The notes beneath the pieces were generated by a model. It had not been told where the DNA came from and did not search any database. It saw only the letters and a program-made list of their open reading frames with translations. Position numbers and translations under genes: made by a program. Positions 7,801 through 15,404 of a stretch of DNA of 64,000 nt are shown here, piece by piece. The DNA is from a virus. The first letter of the stretch is position 1. Every line of letters starts with the position of its first letter. The stretch covers positions 1 through 64,000 of IMG/VR virus record IMGVR_UViG_3300023112_001138, one strand, 5' to 3'.

Positions 7801-9197
7801 AGGAAAGGTATAGTAGTTCTACCGGAGGATTAGAAACCCAAGAATATACATTATCCAGACATGATAGGAATACAGAATTACGAGATGGGGGGATATTACA
7901 TAGTGAATTTAAATCTTATTTTCATAAAATTTATGGGTTATCAGAAGACGAATCTAATGAGTTATTTAGGTTAGTTAAACAATATATTAAAGATGAATTA
8001 TATTATAAATCTGTTTTAGATCAAATTTTACAATCAGTGCAAGATGACTATATTCAAGGGTATGGAACCACTATAGAGGTTACCCCTGAAATATCATTCG
8101 ATTTAAAAAAATATAGTGACTTCAAAGAATACGTATATTGGTGGCATAGTATAGTTGACCCCGATGATTATGGAGATGGTTCTGCAGATATTACTGATAA
8201 CATGGTTAAAAAGTTATATGATGATGTATGGGATACATTAAAAAATACTATTACTTTAAATGAAGGGTGGCCAGCAGATCCCGAATTAGATGAAGAAGGA
8301 AACGAAAAATGGGGTAGAATGTTTCCCGATAAGTTTTATCTAAAAATATTTAAGATGATAGATAAAGATCCGGAATTTTTTATGTCGGATACATTACTAA
8401 ACTTAGGTTTCGAAGGAGAGGAAGAGTACGACATACTTTATAATTATTTTGTTAACTATTCTGATAGAAAAGATTATTACATAGATTTTACAATTGATCC
8501 AGACGATATCGCTTCGTTTTTTGATGATAGTGATTATGATTTGGAGAAAATGGTTAAGGGTTTATTAGAAGGTGACTGGGATTATCATGGGTGGTATAAT
8601 GAATCCTTTCCATTTGATGATTATATGTTGGATTATATAGATGATAGAAGTTGGGGAGAAATTGCAAAAATATTAGAGGTAGATAATATTACAGATGCAA
8701 AAGAATTGATGAGTGGGGATATTGGAAGTGAACATTTAGAATCCCATTATGAATTAATGGAAATGAGAATCGATGATGTTCAGAGTATAATCGCTCAGTC
8801 CACGACCGAAGCACAAGCAGATGCGGATATCTCTTATTTACATGACGATATAATGGATGAAGTAAATGACTGGTTTAAACATGGGGAATTTAATTTTGGT
8901 GAAGGGGAGTTTGTAGGTAGAATAGAAGTAGGTGATGTAATGAGTGGAGAAAAAGGCTTATCACAATTAGAAGCTGATTTAACACAGGGTTACCCCACTT
9001 TTACGGAGTTAGTTCATGATGTACTCTCTGAGGAATTAAATGACTGGGGTTATACTGACGATTATATATTTGTAGGAAGTGAAAAACCCTACATTAATAC
9101 TGACAAACATTTTAGATATGGTGGTGCGGGAACTATAAATAACCAACATTTTAATGATATGTTAGTGGAAAGATTAAGTTGGGAATACTCGGAATAG
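4890..9197 (+). CDS. Modular protein with regularly spaced gp21-type sites, candidate internal polyprotein
   Basis: This 1435-residue protein is built of divergent repeated modules. Recurring features are a helix of the type YGL(T/S)xxExxxxWxxY and a KLYxxxW helix just before short linkers. The linkers contain gp21-type sites: LNE|S at 120-123, VNE|S at 268-271, MGE|S near 375, LSE|T near 503, LNE|S near 665, LGE|S near 811, LVE|S near 918 and LNE|G near 1125. Spacing is about 105-205 residues. The same SEDES...-type helix occurs in the metalloprotease gene at 11148. It is highly acidic and has no recognised catalytic domain. One segment (about 505-660) looks different and resembles a ParB-like or toxin-like fold only weakly. 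I infer a polyprotein cut in the prohead into many internal proteins. It begins with a non-leader MSKSETVKNK, after an ATATTTAT motif 6 nt upstream. Confidence 0.75.
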   Translation: MSKSETVKNKFVDYVVRDMMNDITIEEEFIRFGMSYNGTPEGIFYDYEEWFDSGDRFDYMNYEESFISDLSILIRIHLANAYGIPWEDSKTDVSVSPILLKLYNIILKKVHHLWGRNKRLNESKKHAADSIFMKIDNPKQHKFFNRIADKVVELVEVREKEGWGKSIFLTDLLDPRFPGQGTSLPRREGGYSDYQTFVSDMTPTMPDFFPMLENYWSIDDVSVNIFIIVKFIYPKLWNNFYKGEDRPEESTDYGERALDYGENKEEVNESTSKEQKLIDVVTKDLLKNTRLSKSYSFNISHNKGVRTVKLPNGLSDWNSYDLQTTDDAPYTIGQYMVDTYGLTTDEIKGVWLKYRNKLINTLEDNDPNPSIVMGESESKNNLEKLINKLYKEIWGYLITNKNEVHLDLPYFKDLKSDAQITYDPYRQDIGNFNSNFIRGELERFVAYHLYKTMDIGEKLQFRNYDPMVKPIAEKLIKSLYKEVVDKGFVKSNQVEEKKYNLSETIMDDIPLEQFKKDNPEVVEILNRFPEPLQRELAVERKNPKEFVEEHGNWYVRDKDQPLKTMEIKNILDDEETKGIVSRTPQEVVDAINTQWGTNFVGGEVYDPNPDRYFKYADLPAETADPSVMVNYDIIYGVGRLVAALIRGDKTIKVWDIVDKKENLNESVDWSDKKGNKYHRNGMVNRIVDDFLKMTEIMDESIKFHMKQHIINNLRRHRDPYLIYVYDENGLSKESKDLLYEGLTNGVQWYMEQTGLINYHNTYDNTRPPEDIELLKMVVDTLYPIIVKGIVDYNEDEEWTMDTLYDSKFLGESTDKQVQYVNYIIKHLMDNTKWWDASFSVLLLNNDTPITTYINYGDFVLVKPTQVVDILKGFGVTEQEEKRIWTTYSRWVLEKVMREGNIDWPNKETHKKRYPFLVESTDITTKFVEKIPDIIRESSVPKYLDKIFNSVVKEIRFDVDKYGAVVIPFISKERYSSSTGGLETQEYTLSRHDRNTELRDGGILHSEFKSYFHKIYGLSEDESNELFRLVKQYIKDELYYKSVLDQILQSVQDDYIQGYGTTIEVTPEISFDLKKYSDFKEYVYWWHSIVDPDDYGDGSADITDNMVKKLYDDVWDTLKNTITLNEGWPADPELDEEGNEKWGRMFPDKFYLKIFKMIDKDPEFFMSDTLLNLGFEGEEEYDILYNYFVNYSDRKDYYIDFTIDPDDIASFFDDSDYDLEKMVKGLLEGDWDYHGWYNESFPFDDYMLDYIDDRSWGEIAKILEVDNITDAKELMSGDIGSEHLESHYELMEMRIDDVQSIIAQSTTEAQADADISYLHDDIMDEVNDWFKHGEFNFGEGEFVGRIEVGDVMSGEKGLSQLEADLTQGYPTFTELVHDVLSEELNDWGYTDDYIFVGSEKPYINTDKHFRYGGAGTINNQHFNDMLVERLSWEYSE

Positions 9198-9199
9198 AT

Positions 9200-9207
9200 A
9201 TATTTAT
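9200..9207 (+). promoter_or_regulatory. ATATTTAT motif very close to a start codon
   Basis: The octamer overlaps the region just after the upstream stop and ends only 5 nt before ATG at 9213. If it is a promoter, the transcript would be leaderless or nearly so. Confidence 0.35.
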
Positions 9208-9212
9208 AAATA

Positions 9213-9857
9213 ATGAGACATAGAGATAGGACAAACAATATTTTAAAATCTAATCTTCTTATACAAATGAGGGGTAGATTAATTACTGAAGCACCACCTT
9301 GGCATGATACTATGGGTGATCCTGTAGTTGCAAAAAAAGCACAACATGGTTATTTAGAAGGTGATGATGAAGAGTTAATAGGTAAAGAAGTTTGGTTTCA
9401 CACCAATCGACATAATATAAAATATAATAAGAATGGTGCATTTGGGATATATGGTAGATCCCCTAGAGGTAGAAAAGATGTTAAGGGTGGGGCATTAGGA
9501 TACACAAACGATATTTTATTGGGTGGTGTTATTAATTTTGATATTAGTCCGGGATATCATAATGTAATGAGGACAACAAGAGATGCTGGGGATATGGAAA
9601 AACGATCTCAAGTTGTTGGTGTTGGGGGAGTGGTTCAATCACTACCTAAAGATCCTGTAGATTTAAAGGGTGTAGGTGAGGAGATAAAGTATAATCCTTT
9701 TATCTCAGATTATTTTTATACTGCTGGTGGGGGAGAAAAAGTATTGGGGGCTGAATTTGTTTATGGTGAATATAGACCCGATGGTAGTTATTCTTTACAT
9801 GCCATTAATCCCGTAATAGAACCATTTAATTTAGGTGAATATAACCCCATAAGTTAA
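9213..9857 (+). CDS. Unknown protein with LITE|A leader
   Basis: This 214-residue protein has an N-terminal basic segment with the sequence MRGRLITE|A at residues 19-27, a close match to T4 gp21 sites. The body is Gly-rich and predicted mainly beta (EVWFHTNRHNI, GRSPRGRKDVKGG, GVGGVVQSLP). I recognise no family. It could be a toxin-like or capsid-internal effector but nothing shows this directly. It follows the large modular protein by 15 nt. Confidence 0.65.
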   Translation: MRHRDRTNNILKSNLLIQMRGRLITEAPPWHDTMGDPVVAKKAQHGYLEGDDEELIGKEVWFHTNRHNIKYNKNGAFGIYGRSPRGRKDVKGGALGYTNDILLGGVINFDISPGYHNVMRTTRDAGDMEKRSQVVGVGGVVQSLPKDPVDLKGVGEEIKYNPFISDYFYTAGGGEKVLGAEFVYGEYRPDGSYSLHAINPVIEPFNLGEYNPIS

Positions 9858-9895
9858 CAAATTTTAGTTAGTCGTTAATTTTGGTGGATTTATCT

Positions 9896-9903
9896 ATATT
9901 TAT
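9896..9903 (+). promoter_or_regulatory. ATATTTAT motif, candidate phage promoter element
   Basis: The octamer lies 30 nt before the small gene at 9934, a longer gap than usual. Confidence 0.35.
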
Positions 9904-9933
9904 TAATAAATAACACTATATAAATTTTTTATA

Positions 9934-10053
9934 ATGAAAATTAGAAGAGGTTCTATTAGATTAACTGAACAAGACTTGTTAAACTTAGTTAAAAAATTAA
10001 ATGTTAAAGTAACACCCCAACAAAGTGAGTTAGTCTTGGAATCAAAAAAGTAA
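9934..10053 (+). CDS. Small leader-type peptide, 39 residues
   Basis: The frame reads MKIRRGSIRLTEQDLLNLV and ends LVLESKK. It contains the LTExxLxxLV pattern found in the class A leaders of the window and almost nothing else. It may be a packaged peptide, or a leader that has lost its cargo. No function is known. Confidence 0.5.
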   Translation: MKIRRGSIRLTEQDLLNLVKKLNVKVTPQQSELVLESKK

Positions 10054-10130
10054 TAGTTTCGTATATGTAATAAAGTTATATATCATGTTTAATATATATT
10101 AAATAATGTTATTAGTTTGCAATATTCCTT

Positions 10131-10138
10131 ATATTTAT
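10131..10138 (+). promoter_or_regulatory. ATATTTAT motif very close to a start codon
   Basis: The octamer ends 6 nt before ATG at 10145, which supports this start rather than an in-frame ATG at 10106 that lies upstream of the motif. Confidence 0.35.
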
Positions 10139-10144
10139 AAACAT

Positions 10145-10669
10145 ATGGAAATTATCATTAGAAAAATACTTAAAGAAGAAACCCAAAAACCTAAACTTAA
10201 TGATATCATATTAAAAGATTTATTAAAATCTTTTAATAAAAATACAATGCTACGAGATAATATCAGTGGAGATATTAATGGTATGTTATTAAAAGATGTT
10301 GATTTTTATCAATATGAAAGATTACTAGATATGGTAAATAGCGTATTACTACCACATATTGATAAAACTTATGATTTAAACATTGGAAAAGATAATGATC
10401 TTTTACAACCAATTTATTTAAAGTGGATAAGGGAAATGTATGGTGATGGAAGTTATCCACTACCTGGAGATTTGATAGAAATGGTAGAGATGGCGGGGGA
10501 TGACTTAAACCCAATCCCTACTGGAACTAAAGGGGTTGTAACTTCGATTAAGAGTCATAATTTTAATGGTGTAGCCGAAGAACATTTAGATGTCAATTGG
10601 GAAAATAAAAGGTCATTAAGAGTTTTACTCCCACACGACAAAATAAAAATTATTAGTAGAAATATATGA
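10145..10669 (+). CDS. Leader protein with DUF4314-like C-terminal domain
   Basis: This 174-residue protein starts MEIIIRKILKE|E, a compact basic leader shared with the next two genes. The C-terminal part (about residues 110-172) reads GDLIEMVEMAGDD...PIPTGTKGVV...DVNWENKRSL, like the DUF4314 small beta-barrel family of unknown function. The middle resembles the helical modules of the 1435-residue protein (LNDIILKDLL...NTMLRD). It overlaps the next gene by 4 nt (ATGA), so translation is probably coupled. I chose the ATG at 10145 because the leader begins there. Confidence 0.65.
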   Translation: MEIIIRKILKEETQKPKLNDIILKDLLKSFNKNTMLRDNISGDINGMLLKDVDFYQYERLLDMVNSVLLPHIDKTYDLNIGKDNDLLQPIYLKWIREMYGDGSYPLPGDLIEMVEMAGDDLNPIPTGTKGVVTSIKSHNFNGVAEEHLDVNWENKRSLRVLLPHDKIKIISRNI

Positions 10670-11148
10670 GGTTCCTTATTAAAAAAATATTAAGAGAGGG
10701 GTATAGTGAAGGTATTAATGACTATAAAAAAGTACAATCACAAGAACACGAAGAATATTTCACCAACAAAAAAATATTACCTTTAATAATAAAATATTTA
10801 GATAGTATCATTAATATAGATATGATCGTTAAATCGAATGAAAATTCTACAACATATACTGTTTATTTTGATGATGTAGAACCTATCGCTAAACATTATT
10901 GTTATGGGTGTAGTGGTACATTCCATTACCCTACAGGTACACACGATATATACACTATGTCACATGCGGAAGATAATGATCAATTTACTAGTGCAGTAGA
11001 AGGTGCGTTAATAGATATGTTCGGTGGTGAACTAAGTAACATGGAATTTTATAGTTTAATTTATAAATATTTATTCGATATAATAAAAAAATATATGGAT
11101 AATGATATGGTTATCAATTATCCTGAAGAACACGATATGGATTGGTAA
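10666..11148 (+). CDS. Unknown protein with IKKILRE leader
   Basis: This 160-residue protein starts MRFLIKKILRE|G. The body is acidic with a CYGC pair (KHYCYGCSGTFHYP), possibly a metal or disulfide site, and a helical C-terminus (MEFYSLIYKYLFDIIKKYM). It overlaps its neighbours at both ends (ATGA with the upstream gene, TAATG with the downstream gene). I recognise no family. The shared leader suggests the same destination as its neighbours. Confidence 0.65.
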   Translation: MRFLIKKILREGYSEGINDYKKVQSQEHEEYFTNKKILPLIIKYLDSIINIDMIVKSNENSTTYTVYFDDVEPIAKHYCYGCSGTFHYPTGTHDIYTMSHAEDNDQFTSAVEGALIDMFGGELSNMEFYSLIYKYLFDIIKKYMDNDMVINYPEEHDMDW

Positions 11149-12245
11149 TGAAAAGATTAATTAAAAAAATATTAAAGGAGGAAATATCTAATCCTAAACA
11201 AGAGAAATATTACGAGTATATTATTAATAATATAATGAAAGATATCTCAGTAACACCGGAGAAAGTATTTTATACCAGTATGGACACGGCATTAGATAAC
11301 ACTGAATTAAGAGTTTATGTGGAAAATATTATGGACGACTGGAGAGAAATGGATAGAAGAGGGTGGAGAGTAAGTGATGTTGACAATACATCAACGGATT
11401 TCGATGTCGATAGATTTATTTTCGATAAACAAGGGTATAGTAGGAAAGAAGGTTATACTAACCCAATAACTAACATATTACCACATAAACAAATGCCACA
11501 TTCATGGGCAATGGAAGAAGTTACATATGAAGTATTAAAAGAATTAGAAGAAAAGGGTGTAATGGTTCAGTTGGGGGGGTTCGAAGAGTTTGAACAATTT
11601 TTACCAGACTACCTAATAGAAATTGGTACATCACATAATTACAATAATCAAATTTTCAGAATTCCTTTATATTATAATATAATAACCCTTAATTACTATT
11701 TTACTATATCAGGAAAAGAGGCTATTATAAACATGCTATTACATAGATTAAAATATTTTTATGGTTTAAATGATGATGAGTCTAAAAAAATAGTTGGTAA
11801 ACTAATATTAAAAATAGTGGGGGAATTAGAAAACGAGTATTCCTTAAAAATAGAAAAAATAGAGCCAGAGTATTATACCTTTGATGTTGGTAGGGTGGAT
11901 GAGTCTACTATATCTGATTTTATAAGTTTTACCAAGGATGAATTAGGGTTAGATAATGATTTTAGTGTAGAATTAGAAGATGATGGGGATGAATTGGAAA
12001 CCTTAGCGAGTTATGATATAGAAGATAATAAAGTAAAAGTGTTATCTAAAAATAGATCATTACCTGATATTATAAGGTCTATTGCACATGAATTGGTGCA
12101 CCATAAGCAAAATCAAGAAGGGGTATTAACTGGGGATGAAGATGAAGGTGCTGATGGGTCCCCACAAGAGAATGAAGCCAATGCGAGGGCGGGAAAAATA
12201 GTTAGAAGATTCGGAAAGAGATATCCAGAGATTTATGACTTATAA
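11148..12245 (+). CDS. Zinc metalloprotease-like protein with IKKILKE leader
   Basis: This 365-residue protein starts MKRLIKKILKE|E. Residues about 195-235 hold a helical module with FYGLNDDESKKIV, close to modules of the 1435-residue protein. The C-terminal domain has HELVH at 314-318 and ENEANA at 341-346, the layout of a gluzincin-type metalloprotease (two His, then a Glu helix). I infer a Zn peptidase that could act on host or capsid proteins after delivery. The ATG at 11148 overlaps the upstream stop and is preferred to TTG at 11142. The two domains may be separated by cleavage at RVDE|S, near residue 253. Confidence 0.75.
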   Translation: MKRLIKKILKEEISNPKQEKYYEYIINNIMKDISVTPEKVFYTSMDTALDNTELRVYVENIMDDWREMDRRGWRVSDVDNTSTDFDVDRFIFDKQGYSRKEGYTNPITNILPHKQMPHSWAMEEVTYEVLKELEEKGVMVQLGGFEEFEQFLPDYLIEIGTSHNYNNQIFRIPLYYNIITLNYYFTISGKEAIINMLLHRLKYFYGLNDDESKKIVGKLILKIVGELENEYSLKIEKIEPEYYTFDVGRVDESTISDFISFTKDELGLDNDFSVELEDDGDELETLASYDIEDNKVKVLSKNRSLPDIIRSIAHELVHHKQNQEGVLTGDEDEGADGSPQENEANARAGKIVRRFGKRYPEIYDL

Positions 12246-12634
12246 ATTTTATCACCTACCTGTATACCATTATTTTCACAAAAATCTAGATTAACCTCTA
12301 AATTAGAATCTGCAGTTAGATTATTAGAAATGTTTGTAACGTCATTTGGATTAGCGGGTATTATTTCTGATATCTCATCTCCGTTAATGAAAACCATTTC
12401 TAAGGGTATTTCTACGTCCTTCATCCAAAAACCATTATCTACTGAATCAAAAAACATTCCACTATTTTTACCCAAATTATCTCTATACATTAACCCCTGA
12501 GCTCGTTCTTCAACGGATGTTGGAACTTCACAATTAACATTTATTTCCTCACCTTTACCATTAATAATGGTGATGTTACATCTATTTGGGAATGGTATTC
12601 CTAAGTTCTCTAATAATAATTCATTTAATTTCAT
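12233..12634 (-). CDS. DUF192 family protein with short leader
   Basis: This 133-residue protein matches DUF192 (PF02643): ERAQGLMYRDNL near residue 45, GMFFDS, then FWMKDVEIPLEMVFI. The family is a small beta-rich fold of unknown function, often secreted. The N-terminus MKLNELLLE|N resembles the other leaders and has a gp21-type site in place of the usual signal peptide. It lies on the opposite strand to its neighbours and overlaps the 3' end of the metalloprotease gene by 13 nt. Confidence 0.8.
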   Translation of the reverse strand: MKLNELLLENLGIPFPNRCNITIINGKGEEINVNCEVPTSVEERAQGLMYRDNLGKNSGMFFDSVDNGFWMKDVEIPLEMVFINGDEISEIIPANPNDVTNISNNLTADSNLEVNLDFCENNGIQVGDKIYKS

Positions 12635-12638
12635 ACTT

Positions 12639-12646
12639 ATAAATAT
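12639..12646 (-). promoter_or_regulatory. ATATTTAT motif on the minus strand
   Basis: Read on the minus strand, the octamer ends 4 nt before the DUF192 start codon at 12634. The motif keeps its orientation relative to the gene. Confidence 0.35.
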
Positions 12647-12709
12647 TTGACATTTGTATTAAATATAAGTATAATTTAATTATTAATAAAATAAATAAAA
12701 AAATATATT

Positions 12710-12925
12710 ATGCCAAAAAGTAGACATAGAAAAAACCAGAAGAAAAAATCCAGAGCAAGAACAGAAAAAGTGTTATCACAACAGAAAGCATTTCAAAAGA
12801 AAATGGAGGTGGAATTCATGAAGAAAATGGAAGAAGCTCAAAATAAAAATACTGAAATTCATGAGGTTACCGATGGTGACACACCAGATGGGGGTAGTGT
12901 TGCTTTTGATGAAATTAAAAAATAG
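12710..12925 (+). CDS. Small protein with strongly basic N-terminus
   Basis: This 71-residue protein starts MPKSRHRKNQKKKSRARTEK, then a helical, Met- and Glu-rich part and an acidic tail. The basic end could bind nucleic acid or ribosomes. There is no (L/I)xE leader. I recognise no family. Confidence 0.6.
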   Translation: MPKSRHRKNQKKKSRARTEKVLSQQKAFQKKMEVEFMKKMEEAQNKNTEIHEVTDGDTPDGGSVAFDEIKK

Positions 12926-12941
12926 TTTTATATCTTTCATT

Positions 12942-12949
12942 ATATTTAT
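12942..12949 (+). promoter_or_regulatory. ATATTTAT motif, candidate phage promoter element
   Basis: The octamer lies 14 nt before ATG at 12964, with an AAAAGG stretch between them that may serve as a ribosome binding site. Confidence 0.45.
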
Positions 12950-12963
12950 ATGAAAAGGTTTAA

Positions 12964-13902
12964 ATGAAAATTATATTAACAGAGTCACAGTTAAAAGAAT
13001 TATATAAGTCTACTTATAATAGTGCTGCGGCCAAGTCGGTAGAACAGGGGAACGATGAATTAGCTTTAGACTTCCTTCACCACTCAAATGAAATGGGGAT
13101 ACCTGAATTAAATGGTGTTTATCCACCTGACGTAGATAACGATGGAGATACTGATGCTGACGATGCAAAACATTGTACATATTCTGACCATTGTGATTAC
13201 GATATGGATGGTTCTATAGATGACACTGGAGAACCAACAAGAGACTATGATTTTTATGGTGTTGGTACTTCTGATATGGACGCTGATGGTATTCCTGACG
13301 ATGAAGATGATGAATTATCTGTAGATAGGTTTGACATTAGACAAAGGATACAAAGTGAATTAAATACTATGTTAAATGAGGTAGGCGGTTATGATTCTCA
13401 GGATATAATGGGGATTCATGGTGGTAGAGTTCATGGTGAAATAACTAGAATAGTTACCGATACAGTGGGGTTAATAAAACACTTTAGCGAACATTTAGTT
13501 AGTGGTTCCTTATCTAAGAATGATATAATGCTCGGAATTTTTAATTTTTCTGAAAAAGTTCAACATGATATAAAACGATTAAAAGAATTATCAAGTGAAA
13601 TTTATATAGATGACGATTTTAAGTCATTAATGGTAAATTATATACGAGCACTACAAAAAGTTTTAAAATATTTTAAATTATTAAGCAATTTAAGTTCAGG
13701 AATAGTGGGTAGGAAACCACAAATGTTTAGTGCTGGATTAGGTGTGGATATGAGCCATAGTGAGTTATCTTTAAAAATTGCAGAGAAATTATCTAGCTTG
13801 GGTGAACACATAGAATCTTTAGGTGAAATGTTCCAAACAATTATGGGTAGATTTAGTAGTCGAATGCAGGGTAATCACGATGATAGTGAGGATATATTTT
13901 AG
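12964..13902 (+). CDS. Asp-rich calcium-repeat protein with TESQ leader
   Basis: This 312-residue protein starts MKIILTESQLKELY, a class A leader. Residues about 55-115 hold Asp-rich loops (DVDNDGDTDADD, DYDMDGSIDD, SDMDADGIPDDEDD) like thrombospondin type 3 or dockerin calcium loops, which are common in Bacteroidota surface proteins. The rest is helical (residues 120-300) with a possible coiled coil. Ca binding is inferred from the Asp spacing. A second protein with such loops lies at 27123. Confidence 0.72.
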   Translation: MKIILTESQLKELYKSTYNSAAAKSVEQGNDELALDFLHHSNEMGIPELNGVYPPDVDNDGDTDADDAKHCTYSDHCDYDMDGSIDDTGEPTRDYDFYGVGTSDMDADGIPDDEDDELSVDRFDIRQRIQSELNTMLNEVGGYDSQDIMGIHGGRVHGEITRIVTDTVGLIKHFSEHLVSGSLSKNDIMLGIFNFSEKVQHDIKRLKELSSEIYIDDDFKSLMVNYIRALQKVLKYFKLLSNLSSGIVGRKPQMFSAGLGVDMSHSELSLKIAEKLSSLGEHIESLGEMFQTIMGRFSSRMQGNHDDSEDIF

Positions 13903-13954
13903 ATACCCTTTAAAATTAACTACATTAACATTACTTTTATTAAAATAAAGAATT

Positions 13955-14152
13955 ATGAACAACGATCAAAAAGCAGAATTATACCATTCTTATCTATTAA
14001 GACATGATAGATTAGAATCTCAGATAGCAGATATTAAATCTGAGGCAGCAGGAAGAGATTTAAACAAAGAGCAAAAAAATAAGATTAATCTTATAGAATC
14101 TCAGAAGGCAGAAATTGTTACTGAAACTCAGAAACTTTTCGAGTCATACTAG
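13955..14152 (+). CDS. Small coiled-coil protein
   Basis: This 65-residue protein is almost wholly helical and charged (RLESQIADIKSEAAGRDL, QKAEIVTETQKLF). No leader or family is recognised. It lies between two leader genes. Confidence 0.55.
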   Translation: MNNDQKAELYHSYLLRHDRLESQIADIKSEAAGRDLNKEQKNKINLIESQKAEIVTETQKLFESY

Positions 14153-14159
14153 TATTTAT
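14152..14159 (+). promoter_or_regulatory. GTATTTAT variant of the upstream motif
   Basis: The one-base variant overlaps the upstream stop and ends 6 nt before ATG at 14166, supporting that start. Confidence 0.3.
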
Positions 14160-14165
14160 AATAGT

Positions 14166-14960
14166 ATGTCGATAAGAACTACTATTAAAAAAATACTTTT
14201 AGAAAATAATAAACGTTATAATAAATTCGCTTATAACGTAATTAAATATGCGTATAATAATATTCGCATTAATCAGTACAGTGGTAAAGAAGGTGAATTT
14301 AAATCTAAATTTGGGAGTGTTGATAATTGGATTAGAAATATTAAGTTGTATTTTTTTGAGCCGATGGAAAAACAAAAATCTATGTATAGTTTAGATAAGG
14401 CTATTGATTATGGAAACAACCCACTCATTGACGGAATCAAACAAACAGATATAATAAAAATGTTATCAGAATTTATAGTGAATTTTGAGGAGTCTGGTGA
14501 AAAAATAGAAGTGGACGTAATTAGTGGGTTTAATTTTGATGTATACTTGGAAAAAAATTATTTTAAGTGTACTAATGAATTTTTTGAATTTGTATGGGAC
14601 GTTTATTTAAAAGATGCTAGAAATCATTGGAACGAGAGTCCAAAAGATAAGTATTGGGAAGAAATAAAAGATGGTGTCATCGAAAAAATGGAAGATGTGG
14701 AGTGGCAAGAGGAAAACGGTGTTTCATTTGATCAATTAAATAACGAAAAGGAATATTTTATGTCATATTGGCATTACCCAATGGACTCTTTGGGTTGGGA
14801 TAGGGATGATTTATGTGAATTTTATAAAGATATGTTATCTGAAAGGGGAGATGAAAAATTAAGAAAAGTAATCGAGTATCACGATAACCAATTTATAAAT
14901 ACAACTATAATAGACCATAACCTTTATTATGTAATTGACAGGGATAAGTTCCTATTTTAA
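14166..14960 (+). CDS. Unknown acidic helical protein with IKKILLE leader
   Basis: This 264-residue protein starts MSIRTTIKKILLE|N, the same leader type as the genes at 10145-11148. The body is rich in Trp, Tyr and acid residues (e.g. DVYLKDARNHWNESPKDKYW). A WNE|S occurs inside. I recognise no family. The ATG at 14166 is preferred to an upstream start at 14115 because the leader begins here and the upstream frame overlaps another gene. Confidence 0.65.
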   Translation: MSIRTTIKKILLENNKRYNKFAYNVIKYAYNNIRINQYSGKEGEFKSKFGSVDNWIRNIKLYFFEPMEKQKSMYSLDKAIDYGNNPLIDGIKQTDIIKMLSEFIVNFEESGEKIEVDVISGFNFDVYLEKNYFKCTNEFFEFVWDVYLKDARNHWNESPKDKYWEEIKDGVIEKMEDVEWQEENGVSFDQLNNEKEYFMSYWHYPMDSLGWDRDDLCEFYKDMLSERGDEKLRKVIEYHDNQFINTTIIDHNLYYVIDRDKFLF

Positions 14961-15374
14961 CCTTTTTATACGTCTTAATGCGTTTTTTGACTCATTTGTT
15001 ACCTTACTACCCTTACTTAAGTTCTCCTCATAGGGTATAAACCTTAAATTTTTGATGTTTCCTACCTTTTCTGGTGGGATTTTCTCTTTAAAACCCATCG
15101 CAATAGGGTAAATGTGATCTAAATGATGGTTTTTCCATCCTCTTTTGTCAGAATTCTCCAATAAATAGAGTTTTTGTCCTTCTGTAACCTCCCAAACCAT
15201 AGCATAATACAATTTCTTCTCTAAATCCTTAATTTTTTTGATTTTTTGTTTGATTTTAGGGTGTTTTTTGGTAATTTTACGTATTTTATACCTATTTTTA
15301 TCCCTTTTTCGTTGATTTAAGGGTGTTTTAGGGGTATTTTTACCTTTTTTAGTATTTTTGGGTGGAATATTCAT
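14952..15374 (-). CDS. HNH endonuclease
   Basis: This 140-residue protein has a very basic first half and a C-terminal HNH motif: HHLDHIYPI then NIKNLRFIPYEENLSKG. This is the pattern of phage HNH nucleases, often free-standing homing endonucleases. It lies on the minus strand between two plus-strand leader genes and overlaps the upstream gene's 3' end by 9 nt. No split host gene is visible. It is probably a selfish insertion, though a role in packaging cannot be excluded. Confidence 0.8.
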   Translation of the reverse strand: MNIPPKNTKKGKNTPKTPLNQRKRDKNRYKIRKITKKHPKIKQKIKKIKDLEKKLYYAMVWEVTEGQKLYLLENSDKRGWKNHHLDHIYPIAMGFKEKIPPEKVGNIKNLRFIPYEENLSKGSKVTNESKNALRRIKRLK

Positions 15375-15392
15375 ATATTTAAATAAATAACT

Positions 15393-15400
15393 ATATTTAT
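15393..15400 (+). promoter_or_regulatory. ATATTTAT motif very close to a start codon
   Basis: The octamer ends 4 nt before ATG at 15405. A related AT-rich stretch faces the divergent HNH gene. Confidence 0.35.
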
Positions 15401-15404
15401 AAAT

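Noticed and set aside
11142-11147. TTG start for the metalloprotease gene
   Set aside because: ATG at 11148 overlaps the upstream stop and begins the conserved leader.
14952-15374. HNH gene as part of an intron or intein
   Set aside because: Neighbouring genes are intact and not split; no intron-like structure was seen.
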